Source of the DNA: Pontibacillus litoralis JSM 072002
Lineage (GTDB): Bacteria > Bacillota > Bacilli > Bacillales > BH030062
Direction of reading: 5' to 3'
Length of the DNA stretch: 64,000 nucleotides
Assembly: GCF_000775615.1 (NCBI RefSeq)
Contig: NZ_AVPG01000014.1
Location: 20,580 to 84,579, forward strand
In this document: one piece after another, positions 1 to 10,000 of the stretch
How the letters are laid out: the number at the start of each line of letters is the position of its first letter
How positions within the stretch are numbered: the stretch's first letter is position 1
The notes under the pieces: generated by a model
Databases searched by the model: none
What the model saw: only the letters and a program-made list of their open reading frames with translations
What the model was told of the DNA's origin: nothing
Made by a program: the position numbers and the translations under genes

Positions 1-666
1 ATCATACCTACGCACTTGCTCGCTGGTGGCTCCTTTTTGCGGGCCGTACACATAGCTTGCTCCTTTAGGTCCTGTTAGTGGGTTCTCAACATCAGAAGCA
101 ATATAGATTACCGATTGATGTAACTTCTCATGGAGGCGGGAGAAATCAACCGTTTGCACATCAAAGAGATCCACTCCATAAATGCCCACTTCATCTCCTT
201 TACAATCGTATGCTTGCATTCCTAAAGCTTGTAGCATACCTAAGCCACCATCATTACTAGAGCTACCACCAAGGGTAATCATAAGATTCGTACACCCTGA
301 ATCCAGTGCATGAGCGATCATTTCTCCAATACCATAAGTTGTCACGTGATCCGGATGACGATGTGATGCAGGAACCAGGAGCAGGCCAGCAACATTGGCA
401 CACTCTATTACAGCTGTTCCGTCTCGTAACAAGACATACCAGCTCGTGCGTTTTTCCCCTAATGGACCTGTACAAGATACATATACTTTCTCGCCACCTG
501 CACTATACAACATACTTTCGAGGGTTCCTTCTCCTCCATCTGCCATCGGCTTACACACAACGATATCGTTTGGATTACCGGCATGAATGGCTTTCTTCAT
601 TTGCTCGCAAACTTGAATCGATGATAAACTTCCCTTATAAGAGTCAGGAGCTAAAACAATATGCAA
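1..666 (-). CDS. glxK: Glycerate kinase (partial, C-terminus beyond left edge)
   Basis: Phosphorylates D-glycerate, feeding it into lower glycolysis. Reading the minus strand from 666 gives 222 codons open to the window edge. The N-terminus LHIVLAPDSYKGSLSS is the family hallmark, followed by a MADGGEGT motif near residue 42 and the glycine/serine-rich stretch LGGSSSNDGGLGM near residue 140. The start is TTG, preceded by a clear GGAGGG six bases upstream; the nearby ATG is out of frame and stops after a few codons. The family is about 380 residues, so roughly 40% is missing. It lies downstream of the phosphodiesterase gene with a 34-base gap and could be co-transcribed with it. Family assignment is firm; the exact glycerate phosphorylation position is not resolved. 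Confidence 0.9.
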   Translation of the reverse strand, partial: MHIVLAPDSYKGSLSSIQVCEQMKKAIHAGNPNDIVVCKPMADGGEGTLESMLYSAGGEKVYVSCTGPLGEKRTSWYVLLRDGTAVIECANVAGLLLVPASHRHPDHVTTYGIGEMIAHALDSGCTNLMITLGGSSSNDGGLGMLQALGMQAYDCKGDEVGIYGVDLFDVQTVDFSRLHEKLHQSVIYIASDVENPLTGPKGASYVYGPQKGATSEQVRRYD

Positions 667-700
667 TCCATTCCCTCCAATCTTTCATAGCGCTTCTTTG

Positions 701-3145
701 CTATGAATGAACTACTTTACGTTTTTGTAAAATGGGCTCAAACTGAGATACTGGTAATGGTCTAGCAAAATAAAAACCTTGTAACTCGTCGACTTGCTTT
801 GCTTTTAGAAACTCATATTGCTCGATCGTTTCTACACCTTCAGCAACTACCTTCGTCTCGAGATCATGGGATAGTTGAATAATCGACGATACAATGATGT
901 TATTTTGCCCTTTTCCTTCGTTTAAGCCTTGAATATAACTTTTGTCGATTTTCACTTTATCGCGGTCGATTCTTTGAAAATATTGTAACGATGTAAAGCC
1001 TACACCAAAGTCATCAATCGTCATCTTCATTCCAAGCTTTTTTAATTCTTTCGCCAATTGGTTCACTAACGTTTCATTCATAAACGATGTCTCTGTCAAC
1101 TCCATCTCTAACCACTTTCCGTGGACGTTGTGCTTCCTTAATTCCCCTTTAATCGTGCAAATTAAATGTTGTTTATATAAGTGAACCGGAGAAATGTTAA
1201 AGGAAACAGGACATAACGGAAACCCGCGCCTAGACCAATCCTGTAATTGCCGACACACCTCAGCAATAACCCAGTTTCCAATATCAATGATGAAATCGCC
1301 TTCTTCTGCAATAGGAATAAATTCACTTGGGGGGATGACACCAAGCTCAGGGTGATTCCATCGAATGAGCGCTTCTGCTCCTTGCAATGTTCCTTGTATG
1401 TCGACTTTTGGTTGATAGTGAAGTTCGAATTGATTGAACTTAATCGCATGTCGTAAATCTCGTTCAATCGCAATTTGTTTAAAACAAATCGCATCATCTG
1501 AATTAGGATAAAAAAAGTACCTATCCTGTCCAGATTCTTTTCCACGATTACATGCCTTACGTGCGCTTTGCAATACCTCGTCACACGTCTCGCCATCTCG
1601 CGGATAAAAACTCACACCAATATTACAACTAATTTGAAGCCTGTACCCTTGTACAGTCATTTCTTTCTTTATTTCATTATGTACTCGTTCACATCTATCA
1701 ACCATTGCTTCATCACTACCATGCTTAACGAGTGCAACCAGCTCATCATCACTAATACGCGCGAGTATGAAGGGCGCTGGAAATCCTTTTTCTAACCGTC
1801 TAGCAATCATCTGAATGACTTCATCTTTCAAAGCATAGCCGAAGGATTCTTTCATCTCTTTCATCCGCTGCACTTCTATTAAAAAGAGTGCCATTGGTTG
1901 TTGCTGCATTACTTGCTTTTGAAATGTTTCCTCAAGATAGTAGCCGTTCCCTAATTTCGACAGGCGATCATGTCGAATCGAGTGCTCTAATTTCTGCTCA
2001 TATAATTTACGATCGGTAATATCTAACATAATCCCCATCAAGGATACCAATTCACCATTTTCATCCACTTTTGGTATCGTTTGATCCTTCACCCATCTCA
2101 CTTTCCCTGTGGAGGTTACGATGCGATATTCATGGTTAATCTCTTGCCCGACATGTAGTGGTGCTTGCATATCAAGCACGCGCTGCCTGTCATCAGGGTA
2201 AATGCATTTTTTCCAAAGAAACGGGTCGTTCTGAAATGCTTCTGTTGGCGTTTCATACAGATGCTGTACCCCTTCCGAACAAAAAGTCACTTGATTGTTC
2301 AAGTAATCAAATGCCCACACACCAACGTTTAAACTGTTATAAATGTTGGTAATGCGTTCATTCTGTTTATTTAATTCTTTTCTCATTTGATCATATTCCG
2401 TAATATCGTAAACAACACCAAACAAACGCACTACTTGACCTTGCTCCTTAATGGCATAAATGTCTGACTCTATGGTCAAGGTGCGCTCATCATTTATACG
2501 CTGTATACGGTATTGCACATGTTGAGCTTCTCCCGTACAAAAAGTATGTTCCACCACTTGCTTCATTCGTTCTTGATCATCAGGATGAATGCGATTAAAA
2601 AACCAGTCAGATTCCACTTCTGCTGCTTGCTTGTCATTGAACCCATAAAGGTAGTAATGGTAGGCAGAGCTATTCATCTTATCTTTAAGTACATCATAGT
2701 CCCAGCTACCTACTTTTGCGATTTGTTGCGAGTAATACAAATGTGTTTTTTCCATCTGTAGTTCTGCTTGTAATTGGTGCACATCCGTCACATCATGTAG
2801 CGTCATTATGACCGATTGCACTTCGCCTTGCACCTTTAACGGAACGTGTTTGACGTCTGCTATTGTGCCGTCGTTTATCGTGATGGTCGTGCATGTTAGC
2901 TCGCCATGGATCGCATTACGAAAATCCGCCAATAAAGTAGGTTGGTCACGGTATATCTCATCTATTAAATCCTTTTGATTACACATGACTACTTTTCGCT
3001 CTCTATTTAAGATGTATGTCGGTATCGTGGAGGCATAGACATACGAAGCAATCCACTCTATTCCACCAGAAACCTTATGATTATCTGCAATATGCTGCCA
3101 TAAAGTGTCTTCCTGTTCAACAGAAGATCCCTTCCTTCGTTCCAT
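701..3145 (-). CDS. PAS-PAS-PAS-GGDEF(degenerate)-EAL cyclic-di-GMP phosphodiesterase
   Basis: Predicted cytoplasmic c-di-GMP phosphodiesterase of 814 residues. Three PAS-like sensor domains occupy roughly residues 30-130, 135-255 and 260-385; the second and third carry the HPDD / YPDD PAC signature. The GGDEF domain (about 390-550) reads SDDEL at the signature, so it should not make c-di-GMP. The EAL domain (about 560-810) keeps EALIRW, the ELTET glutamate, DDFGVG, a KIDKSY lysine and AEGVE, which is the catalytic set. No membrane segment is visible, so the signal is probably cytosolic (small ligand, redox or flavin/heme). The start at 3145 has GGAGGA seven bases upstream; an upstream in-frame ATG at 3169 has no such site. 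Confidence 0.9.
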   Translation of the reverse strand: MERRKGSSVEQEDTLWQHIADNHKVSGGIEWIASYVYASTIPTYILNRERKVVMCNQKDLIDEIYRDQPTLLADFRNAIHGELTCTTITINDGTIADVKHVPLKVQGEVQSVIMTLHDVTDVHQLQAELQMEKTHLYYSQQIAKVGSWDYDVLKDKMNSSAYHYYLYGFNDKQAAEVESDWFFNRIHPDDQERMKQVVEHTFCTGEAQHVQYRIQRINDERTLTIESDIYAIKEQGQVVRLFGVVYDITEYDQMRKELNKQNERITNIYNSLNVGVWAFDYLNNQVTFCSEGVQHLYETPTEAFQNDPFLWKKCIYPDDRQRVLDMQAPLHVGQEINHEYRIVTSTGKVRWVKDQTIPKVDENGELVSLMGIMLDITDRKLYEQKLEHSIRHDRLSKLGNGYYLEETFQKQVMQQQPMALFLIEVQRMKEMKESFGYALKDEVIQMIARRLEKGFPAPFILARISDDELVALVKHGSDEAMVDRCERVHNEIKKEMTVQGYRLQISCNIGVSFYPRDGETCDEVLQSARKACNRGKESGQDRYFFYPNSDDAICFKQIAIERDLRHAIKFNQFELHYQPKVDIQGTLQGAEALIRWNHPELGVIPPSEFIPIAEEGDFIIDIGNWVIAEVCRQLQDWSRRGFPLCPVSFNISPVHLYKQHLICTIKGELRKHNVHGKWLEMELTETSFMNETLVNQLAKELKKLGMKMTIDDFGVGFTSLQYFQRIDRDKVKIDKSYIQGLNEGKGQNNIIVSSIIQLSHDLETKVVAEGVETIEQYEFLKAKQVDELQGFYFARPLPVSQFEPILQKRKVVHS

Positions 3146-3313
3146 ATTCCATCCTCCATTTGCTAACATAATTGAAATTCAAGCGTGAATAGACTGAATG
3201 AATCGGTAATATTCTTTTGGCAATTGGATGCGGTTCCATTTCTTTAACTAGAATACCACCTAGCGTTCCTTCCATTCTTTTTACTATCATACTATGAAAA
3301 AAACAGCTACACA

Positions 3314-3850
3314 CTATGATTCTTTGAAAATGAGTCGCTTTTTGTCAAATTGCGCAAATATTACTATGCATATAATGGCTAGTAATGCACCGAAACTATC
3401 AAGCAACACATCTCCTACATAAGGCGTGCGATTAGGGGTAATCCCTTGATGTAACTCGTCTAAAGTGGCATACACAACCGTAAGCAGAAACGCCAAAGAC
3501 ATTCGACGCAAGACTTTCTGCTGATTCCGTAACGCTATATAAAAGAAGCAACACAACATATAGAAGCTGACGACATGGGCTCCTTTTCGGACAAAGAATT
3601 CAACAAACCCTTCTATTCCAAGCTCTGCAACACTTACCACACTTCGATGATACGTAAACTCCACCCATCCTACATAAGGCTCCAGAAAGGATAAATCCAC
3701 ATAAGAACTTAGAAATGGTTTCATATTCTGTTGCTCATATGGGGTAGAAGAAGAATAGAATAAAACCGCCATCCAACTAATTGGTAACAACCAATACATG
3801 TATCTTTTCAATTTATGTACCCCTTTATTTATTTTTGGAGTCGATTTCAA
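3314..3850 (-). CDS. VanZ family membrane protein
   Basis: A 178-residue membrane protein of the VanZ-like family, whose namesake gives low-level teicoplanin resistance; the molecular role of most members is unknown. Hydrophobic segments lie at about residues 18-36, 93-110 and 120-172. The signature DELHQ...NRTPYVGDVLLDSFGA is present near residues 130-155. It has a TTG start with AAGGA upstream. It sits between a phosphodiesterase and an eroded LCP-like gene, all on the minus strand but with large gaps, so an operon is unlikely. Confidence 0.85.
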   Translation of the reverse strand: MKSTPKINKGVHKLKRYMYWLLPISWMAVLFYSSSTPYEQQNMKPFLSSYVDLSFLEPYVGWVEFTYHRSVVSVAELGIEGFVEFFVRKGAHVVSFYMLCCFFYIALRNQQKVLRRMSLAFLLTVVYATLDELHQGITPNRTPYVGDVLLDSFGALLAIICIVIFAQFDKKRLIFKES

Positions 3851-3900
3851 AATTCCAACATCCTTATTGAAATCGTAACAAATCTAGGTGAGTAAGAACA

Positions 3901-4018
3901 GTTGATTTCCAATTCTGGAGGACGCTTGCTGCGGGAGCGGCCCTCTATCCTCTTCGTGTGCTTTGCTACCTGTAGGGTCTCATAGGTGCTGAAGTCGCCA
4001 CCTTACATTCCAATCAAG
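3901..4018. repeat. Bacillaceae interspersed repeat element, ~118 bp
   Basis: Begins GTTGATTTCC and ends ATTCCAATCAA, so the ends form a short inverted repeat (TTGATT / AATCAA). Internal blocks GGAGGACGCTTGC, GCGGGAGCGG, TAGGGTCTCA and GAAGTCGCC follow the layout of a multicopy element I know from many Bacillaceae genomes. It lies in the gap between VanZ and the next minus-strand gene. No ORF crosses it. Function unknown; the sequence here has diverged from the usual form. Confidence 0.6.
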
Positions 4019-4214
4019 CGGCATAAGTTTCTTCTCTTAAAAACATTCGAACAACACTTACCACATTCGTCTGGATATTCTATTAAACGAAACAATGATG
4101 AAACTAGTTATTTTGCCATGAAAAAAACACCAATATTATAGCGATAAGCCAATGTTTTTGTTGATTGTAGCTAATAAGCAAAGAAAGCTATCATTACACT
4201 TCCTACTTGCCATG

Positions 4215-4823
4215 TTACCATCCTATAATTTGTTCTACTTGTTGCTGCTCTTCATTGGAAAGCTCCTGCCACGCCGGCACAGTGTCAAAGTGAAACCCTT
4301 GTTTAATTTGGAGGGATGGAAGATCTATGTCCGCATGTAAGGAGAGCATGTCTGAAACCGTCATATTGGTTTCGAGCTCGTTGTACAAATTCGTTAAAGC
4401 ACTAAGCGTAGACAAGGAAGGGGATTGTAACTGCTTCATTACTTCTTCTAGCGATGAAGATTGTAACGATTGTACTAGTGGGTGCTCCCATATACTTTCA
4501 TCCATGCGAATGTAATAGTCGATTGGATAGTTTATAGTATTCTCTATTGTTTGGACCAAGTCATTCGTAGGAAGGTCTCCATTTATTTTTTCGATATTCG
4601 ATACGTAAAGGGTACCTGCTGGATGGAACGTGAGCATCGTTACAGAAGGAGTTGAGTCTGAATGCTCTTCAACCATCACCAAGGAAATAGTGTCCGTTGT
4701 TTCCTTTTCTTCAGGAGGGGATTCTTTCTGTATATCTGTCCAGAAATTTTCATTTATCGTTATACCGATAATGAAGATTAAGATCGCAATGCTGAATAGG
4801 GATTTTTTAATACGTGTTCTCAC
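4215..4823 (-). CDS. Membrane-anchored protein with an eroded LCP-like domain
   Basis: A 202-residue protein with one N-terminal membrane segment (about residues 8-24) and an extracytoplasmic remainder. Two blocks resemble LytR-CpsA-Psr proteins, including the two intact ones in this window: MLTFHPAGTLYVSNI (compare MLATFNPEDGSTKLLSI) and NDLVQTIENTINYPIDYYIR (compare ELTIQTVENFFNIPIDYYAT). The catalytic parts of LCP proteins (the PRDTR loop and the MRKxDPRGDxxRxxRQ segment) are absent, and the C-terminal half has no match I recognise. It starts with GTG, with AAAGG upstream. It may be an LCP-derived protein with a new, non-enzymatic role. The gene itself is likely real; the kinship is inference. 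Confidence 0.65.
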   Translation of the reverse strand: MRTRIKKSLFSIAILIFIIGITINENFWTDIQKESPPEEKETTDTISLVMVEEHSDSTPSVTMLTFHPAGTLYVSNIEKINGDLPTNDLVQTIENTINYPIDYYIRMDESIWEHPLVQSLQSSSLEEVMKQLQSPSLSTLSALTNLYNELETNMTVSDMLSLHADIDLPSLQIKQGFHFDTVPAWQELSNEEQQQVEQIIGW

Positions 4824-4973
4824 GTTTTATCGACCTTTCGCACTTTTTATCATCCATTATAAACAGAAATTTAGTAAATTATACTAAAATAAAATTCATT
4901 TCACTATTTAAAACGCTATCATTATCGTTTAGAATGAAGATTATATAAATCGACATAAAGGATGTTGGTAGAT

Positions 4974-6257
4974 ATGTTTCGTATACTAGGAAAAAAGAAC
5001 GAGGAAAAGCAATGTTTTTTCCATCAAAATCATGAGACGGGTATCATAAATATACCGAATGATTTAATGAAACAAGCAAGAATGATTGAATTAACACAAG
5101 AAGATTTAGCTACCATTAAGTCCCTGCAACCAATTGTGAAAGAGCACATTCAAGAAATTACGGATGGTTTTTATAACAATATAATGGAGCAACCAGAATT
5201 AAAAGCAATTGTTAGCGAGCATAGTACGGTGGAACGGTTAAAAAAGACTCTAACTGTTCATATAGAAGAATTATTCCATGGAGTGTTGGACCAAGCTTTT
5301 ATGGAGAAACGATACCGCATTGCACTCGCCCACGTGAAGGTCGGCTTACTTACGAAATGGTACATTGCCGCCTATCAGAAAATGCTCACCTTATTAGTTG
5401 AAGTTTTTCAGAAGCATATCTTCCGTGCCGATGAACTAGCTCGGGCAATCGCAGCTGTAACAAAGCTCATTAATTTTGAACAACAGATTGTACTAGAAGC
5501 GTATGAACAAGAGCATGAGCGTATTCGACAGGAGCATGAAAGTCAGCGAGATCAATTGGAGGTTCAATCGGCTTCCATTGCGGAAGAACTTGCTGCGATA
5601 TCTGAAGAAACAAATGCTTCTATACAGAGTTTAGTTGGACAATCACATAACGTCTTAGAAATGGCTCATACTGGCATGGAGCTATCGAAAAAAACGCAAC
5701 AAGCATCACAAGAAGGAAAGCAACAATTAGATTTGCAAAATGACAACATGCAAAATATGAAATCTAGCATGACAGAAATAAGTAGCAATGCGAAGAAATT
5801 AAATGAAGTGTCCAAGCGTATTACCGAAGTAATTGACATTGTAAAAGGAATTGCAGAGCAAACAAATTTACTTGCATTAAATGCGTCGATTGAATCTGCA
5901 CGTGCTGGTGAGTTTGGGAAAGGGTTTGCCGTTGTGGCAGAAGAAATCCGCAAGCTATCCGAACAGACGAAGGAGTCTACCGCTACGGTATCACAGCTCA
6001 TTCAAGAAGTGCACGAGCAAAGTGATCACGTTACTACATCTGTTGAATCTATTGAACAAGTCGTCACATCTGAGCGAACGATATTAGCGAAGACGGATGA
6101 ATGTTTCGTTAACATATTAGAGGATACAAACGATACGCTGAAGCAAAACCGAGCGATTGATAAGGAAGTGGAGCAATTACTTGAAGTGATTAAAGGCATT
6201 GAGCAAGCTTCTAGTGAAATCGCTGCTTCTGCAGAGAAATTAACGTACAACCTCTAA
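4974..6257 (+). CDS. hemAT: HemAT-type globin-coupled aerotaxis sensor
   Basis: Soluble heme-based chemoreceptor of 427 residues that senses oxygen and signals to CheA. The globin domain covers about residues 20-170, with the likely proximal histidine H120 in LAHVKVG. After a coiled-coil linker, the methyl-accepting signalling domain (about 200-427) contains the hairpin tip [19 protein letters not shown], with I-E-S-A-R-A-G-E in place of the commoner I-E-A-A-R-A-G-E. No membrane segment is present, as in Bacillus HemAT. ATG at 4974 was preferred to the in-frame ATG at 4962, because the latter sits inside the AAAGGA ribosome-binding site. It ends at a bidirectional terminator. Confidence 0.93.
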   Translation: MFRILGKKNEEKQCFFHQNHETGIINIPNDLMKQARMIELTQEDLATIKSLQPIVKEHIQEITDGFYNNIMEQPELKAIVSEHSTVERLKKTLTVHIEELFHGVLDQAFMEKRYRIALAHVKVGLLTKWYIAAYQKMLTLLVEVFQKHIFRADELARAIAAVTKLINFEQQIVLEAYEQEHERIRQEHESQRDQLEVQSASIAEELAAISEETNASIQSLVGQSHNVLEMAHTGMELSKKTQQASQEGKQQLDLQNDNMQNMKSSMTEISSNAKKLNEVSKRITEVIDIVKGIAEQTNLLALNASIESARAGEFGKGFAVVAEEIRKLSEQTKESTATVSQLIQEVHEQSDHVTTSVESIEQVVTSERTILAKTDECFVNILEDTNDTLKQNRAIDKEVEQLLEVIKGIEQASSEIAASAEKLTYNL

Positions 6258-6270
6258 ATAAAAATACGTT

Positions 6271-6304
6271 AATAAGCACACGATTTAAAATCGTGTGCTT
6301 ATTT
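6271..6304. terminator. Bidirectional intrinsic terminator
   Basis: Perfect stem AAGCACACGATTT / AAATCGTGTGCTT between the convergent hemAT and response-regulator genes, with A/T-rich tails on both sides. It would end both transcripts. Confidence 0.85.
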
Positions 6305-6305
6305 A

Positions 6306-6908
6306 TTATACGAATTGATATAAATGACGTGGCCTTCCTTTTTTGCCGTATTCAGACTGGATATTCACTTCCCCCATCTCTACTAAGTAATGCAAGTAGC
6401 GATGTACGGTTTGGTAAGAGACAGGTAATTCTTGCTGTAATTCAGTGATGGTTTTGGGTTCTGTTTGCTTGCGTAAATGGGTTGTAATTTGCCTCAATGT
6501 ATCTTCATTAATTCCTTTTTCAACAAAGGCGCTTAATTGATTGTCCTGCAGCTTAGCCATCTTTATATTCAATCGAATGCGTGAGATTAAATCAGGGGCT
6601 TTAAACGATTTATCTGCAAAATCTGTCGCTCCCGCTTCATTGAACTTTATCGCTGTTTCCATCTGACTATCTTCCGCAATCGCGATGATGGGTACATTCG
6701 AATCCTTCTTCCGTAACTCTTTCACCGTTCGCAGGCCATCCCATTCTGGCATATGATCATCCACCATGACCAGTTGATGCTTGCCTGGATAAAATGCATC
6801 TGTTCCCTCTTTTCCATTCGAATATTCTTCTACATTCCAACCGCCAACTTTGCACGTTTCTCGTATGGTGAAACGAACATCTTTATTATCATCAATAACC
6901 AGAATCAT
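6306..6908 (-). CDS. Response regulator, receiver plus winged HTH (CitB/DcuR-like)
   Basis: A 200-residue regulator. The receiver domain (1-120) has the acidic pair D6/D7, phospho-acceptor D50 in VDDHMPEWDG and K100 in DKSF. The usual Thr/Ser switch at the end of beta-4 is Ala (IIAIAED, A78), so phosphorylation-coupled switching may be altered. Residues 135-200 form a DNA-binding domain (KTITELQQELPVSYQTVHRY ... GRPRHLYQF) like that at the C-terminus of CitB/DcuR/MalR regulators, which usually control di/tricarboxylate uptake. No histidine kinase gene is adjacent. Strong AAGGAGG site and ATG start. Confidence 0.85.
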   Translation of the reverse strand: MILVIDDNKDVRFTIRETCKVGGWNVEEYSNGKEGTDAFYPGKHQLVMVDDHMPEWDGLRTVKELRKKDSNVPIIAIAEDSQMETAIKFNEAGATDFADKSFKAPDLISRIRLNIKMAKLQDNQLSAFVEKGINEDTLRQITTHLRKQTEPKTITELQQELPVSYQTVHRYLHYLVEMGEVNIQSEYGKKGRPRHLYQFV

Positions 6909-7021
6909 GTCTGTACCTCCTTATAACGTGTTACCAATATACTTTAACACATAAAAGCATAAAATGGCTAAAGTTTTTTAAAAAAATTCATTTTCTCTTT
7001 AGAGATGATAGTTATTTCGCT

Positions 7022-7049
7022 TTGTTGTGTATGAAATATGCGATACAAT
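7022..7049 (+). promoter_or_regulatory. Candidate sigma-A promoter of the SNF2 gene
   Basis: TTGTTG, a 16-base spacer and TACAAT, ending 47 bases before the SNF2 start codon. Moderate match to the housekeeping consensus; no experimental support. Confidence 0.4.
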
Positions 7050-7096
7050 GTCAGTATTGTACTAGAAGCGGTTTATAAGTAAAGGAGTTAAAAACG

Positions 7097-10000
7097 ATGA
7101 TTGAGATTACGGCATCGGAAATTCTAGAGTTAAGCGGTTGGCTAACGTACAAACGAGGAGCAAGCTATTATGAAAAAGCAGCCGTTAAAAAGCTTGAACA
7201 AGTAAATCATGCCCAAACACCTTTTATACAATTTCATGCACAGGTAGCTGGGAACCGTTCAACACCATATCATGTGCACGTACAATTCTTTAAAGGTTCT
7301 GGGAGTTATTTGTCATCCAGTTGTAGTTGTCCCGCCTTTGAAGATGGAATGTCTGAATGCAAGCATATTGTCGCTGTATTAATGGAAATAATGGAGCACT
7401 ATACTTCCAATAGGTCAGTATGGAAAAAACAACAAACCGCGATGAAAGAACGCATTCCTTCCCTCCGAGAAATACAGGAGGCTACCTCTTTCGTCGATCA
7501 TCTAATTGAAAACGCAACAACGGAAGACGACGTTATGACGCAACATAAAGAGCCATTACAGATGCAATTTGAATTAAAAGGCTTATCAGCAACATTCTCA
7601 ACTCCCACCCTATCGATAAAGGCAGGGACCTCTCGATTATACGTAGTCAAAGATATAAGTACATTTATAGAAGCTTGGGAGAACGAAGATGAAGTGTATT
7701 TCACCAATCATTATACGTATGATCCGAAGCAGCAAATTATGGCAAAGGAAGATGCTGAAGTATTAACTTATTTAGCACCACTTGTTAAAAGCTTACAATT
7801 CTTTCGAGATTATCATCATACTCGTGAGAATAACAAAGAGCTTACCATACCCGAACATTTCATGGAAGGGCTGCTCGAACGGCTAGAATTATGTGAAGAT
7901 GTACGGGTTAGTCAGCATTCTCAATCATATCCTTACTGTGTCAAACACCACACCTTTCCAGAGACATTTGCATTAGCAAAAGAAGGCAATTATTATGCGT
8001 TCATGATTAAAGACAACGGTTTTATTAGCAAACAAATTGCAGATACGTCTTATTTCCTTAAGGATAATATACTTTATAAAGTGAATCATTCTATTCGTTC
8101 TACTGTTATTCCTATTTATCGTCATTTGTCACAATCATTAAACCACACACAACTTCTCAAGCAGGAACACGTCGAGCAACTAGCGGGGACACTTTTCCCT
8201 GTATTAGAAGCGCACGATTTATTAGAGATAGACCCTGCTATTAAGAATGACCTGAAACGAGAAGAGTGTAAACCAATAATGGAGTTAGATAAGCATGATA
8301 CAGGTTTACGGGCCCTTTTGCTGTTTCAATACGGCGATGAAGTGATGAATCCTTTCCTCGAAACGGGGCGAGATTCCGAGCAAATGATTGCCCGCAATAT
8401 GCAAAAGGAACGACACGTCATGCGCTTAATTGAACAAGCGAATTTTCATTGGAATGGGGAAGTGCTTTCTTTACAAGGTAGCTATAATCTAGGTATGTTC
8501 TTTTATGAAATTCTACCTGAATTAGAAAAGCATGCAACTGTAGTGAAGTCAGCGGAAGTGGTTGACATGTACCATGATCTCCCTCCTGACATGCCGTTCT
8601 CCTTTGATATAGATGAAAGCCATGGTTGGTTCGACATTCGCTTTCCGACAGAAGATATTTCCGATGAGGATATTCGAGCTCTGTTTCAATCATTGAAAAG
8701 CCGAAACAATTACTATCAACTCCATAATGGTAAGATTGTAGACTTAGAAGCAGAGGCGTGGTCCAACACCCGCTCCTTAATAGAAGAGCTGCAGTTAGAC
8801 GAGGAATCATTTGAGGATGGAGTTATCCACTTGCCGAAATACCGAGCATTGCAAGTAGACACTTCGCTGGGAGTTCAACAAAGTGAGGCGTTTGGACAAC
8901 TCGTAGAAGCCATTAAACACCCAGAAACATCACATGAACAACTACCTAGTTCCTTGCAAGCTGACTTACGTGATTATCAACTACGCGGTTTCCAGTGGCT
9001 CCGTTCGTTATCACGACACGGCTTTGGCGGCGTGCTAGCAGATGAAATGGGATTAGGTAAAACGTTACAAGGTCTCTCGTATATATTAGCAGGACGACAA
9101 GAACGACCTGAAGCAGATCCATTTCTCGTTGTTGCCCCTTCTTCTCTTATTTATAACTGGGAGCAAGAAGCAGCCAAGTTCACGCCTAGCCTACATGTAC
9201 GAGTGATAGCAGGTGCCAAGGAAGAACGACGCGAGCAATTAGCAAACTTAGAAGGCGTAGACTTAATTATTACTTCTTATCCTATATTACGACGAGATAT
9301 TGACTTATATCAGCCGTACTTTTTCCAAGGTGTGTTATTAGATGAAGCTCAATCGTTCAAAAACTACACATCTCTTACGTACAAAGCCGTTCGTTCTATA
9401 CGTGCTGAAACGGCATTCGCCTTGACAGGGACACCTGTGGAAAATCGTGCAGAAGAGTTATGGACGCTATTCTCCGTTGTAATGCCAGGATTATTATACG
9501 ATCGCAAAACATTTAAACAGGTGCCACAATCCATGATTAAGAAGAAAATATCACCATTTGTTTTACGTCGCACAAAACGAGAAGTATTAACTGAGCTACC
9601 AGACAAAATTCAGACAACGCGCTACACAGAATTATCGAAAGAACAGCGCCAATTGTACGTCGGCTATTTACAGGAGATCCAACAACAAACGAAAACGCAG
9701 CTAGAAACTGGTGGATTACAACAAAACCGCATGCAAATATTAAGCAACTTAACCCGTTTACGCCAGCTTTGCTGTCATCCATCCCTATTCGTAGAAAATT
9801 ACCAAGGAGAATCAGGGAAGCTCGAAGAATTACGAACATTTATACAAGAAGCACATGAAAACGGTCAACGTCTATTGATTTTCTCTCAGTTCACTTCCAT
9901 GCTTCAATTAATCGCCGACATGGTTGAAAAAGAAGGACTGTCGTATTATTACTTAGACGGCTCCACCCCTTCCCAAGAACGTCTCGCTATGTCGAATCAA

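Noticed and set aside
306..710. A 134-codon plus-strand ORF.
   Set aside because: Antisense to the clear glycerate kinase frame on the minus strand, which was hidden by its TTG start.
1162..1596. A 144-codon minus-strand ORF.
   Set aside because: Shadow frame inside the GGDEF/EAL gene; no recognisable features.
3117..3314. A 65-codon minus-strand ORF between VanZ and the phosphodiesterase.
   Set aside because: Overlaps the phosphodiesterase start; no ribosome-binding site and no protein-like composition.
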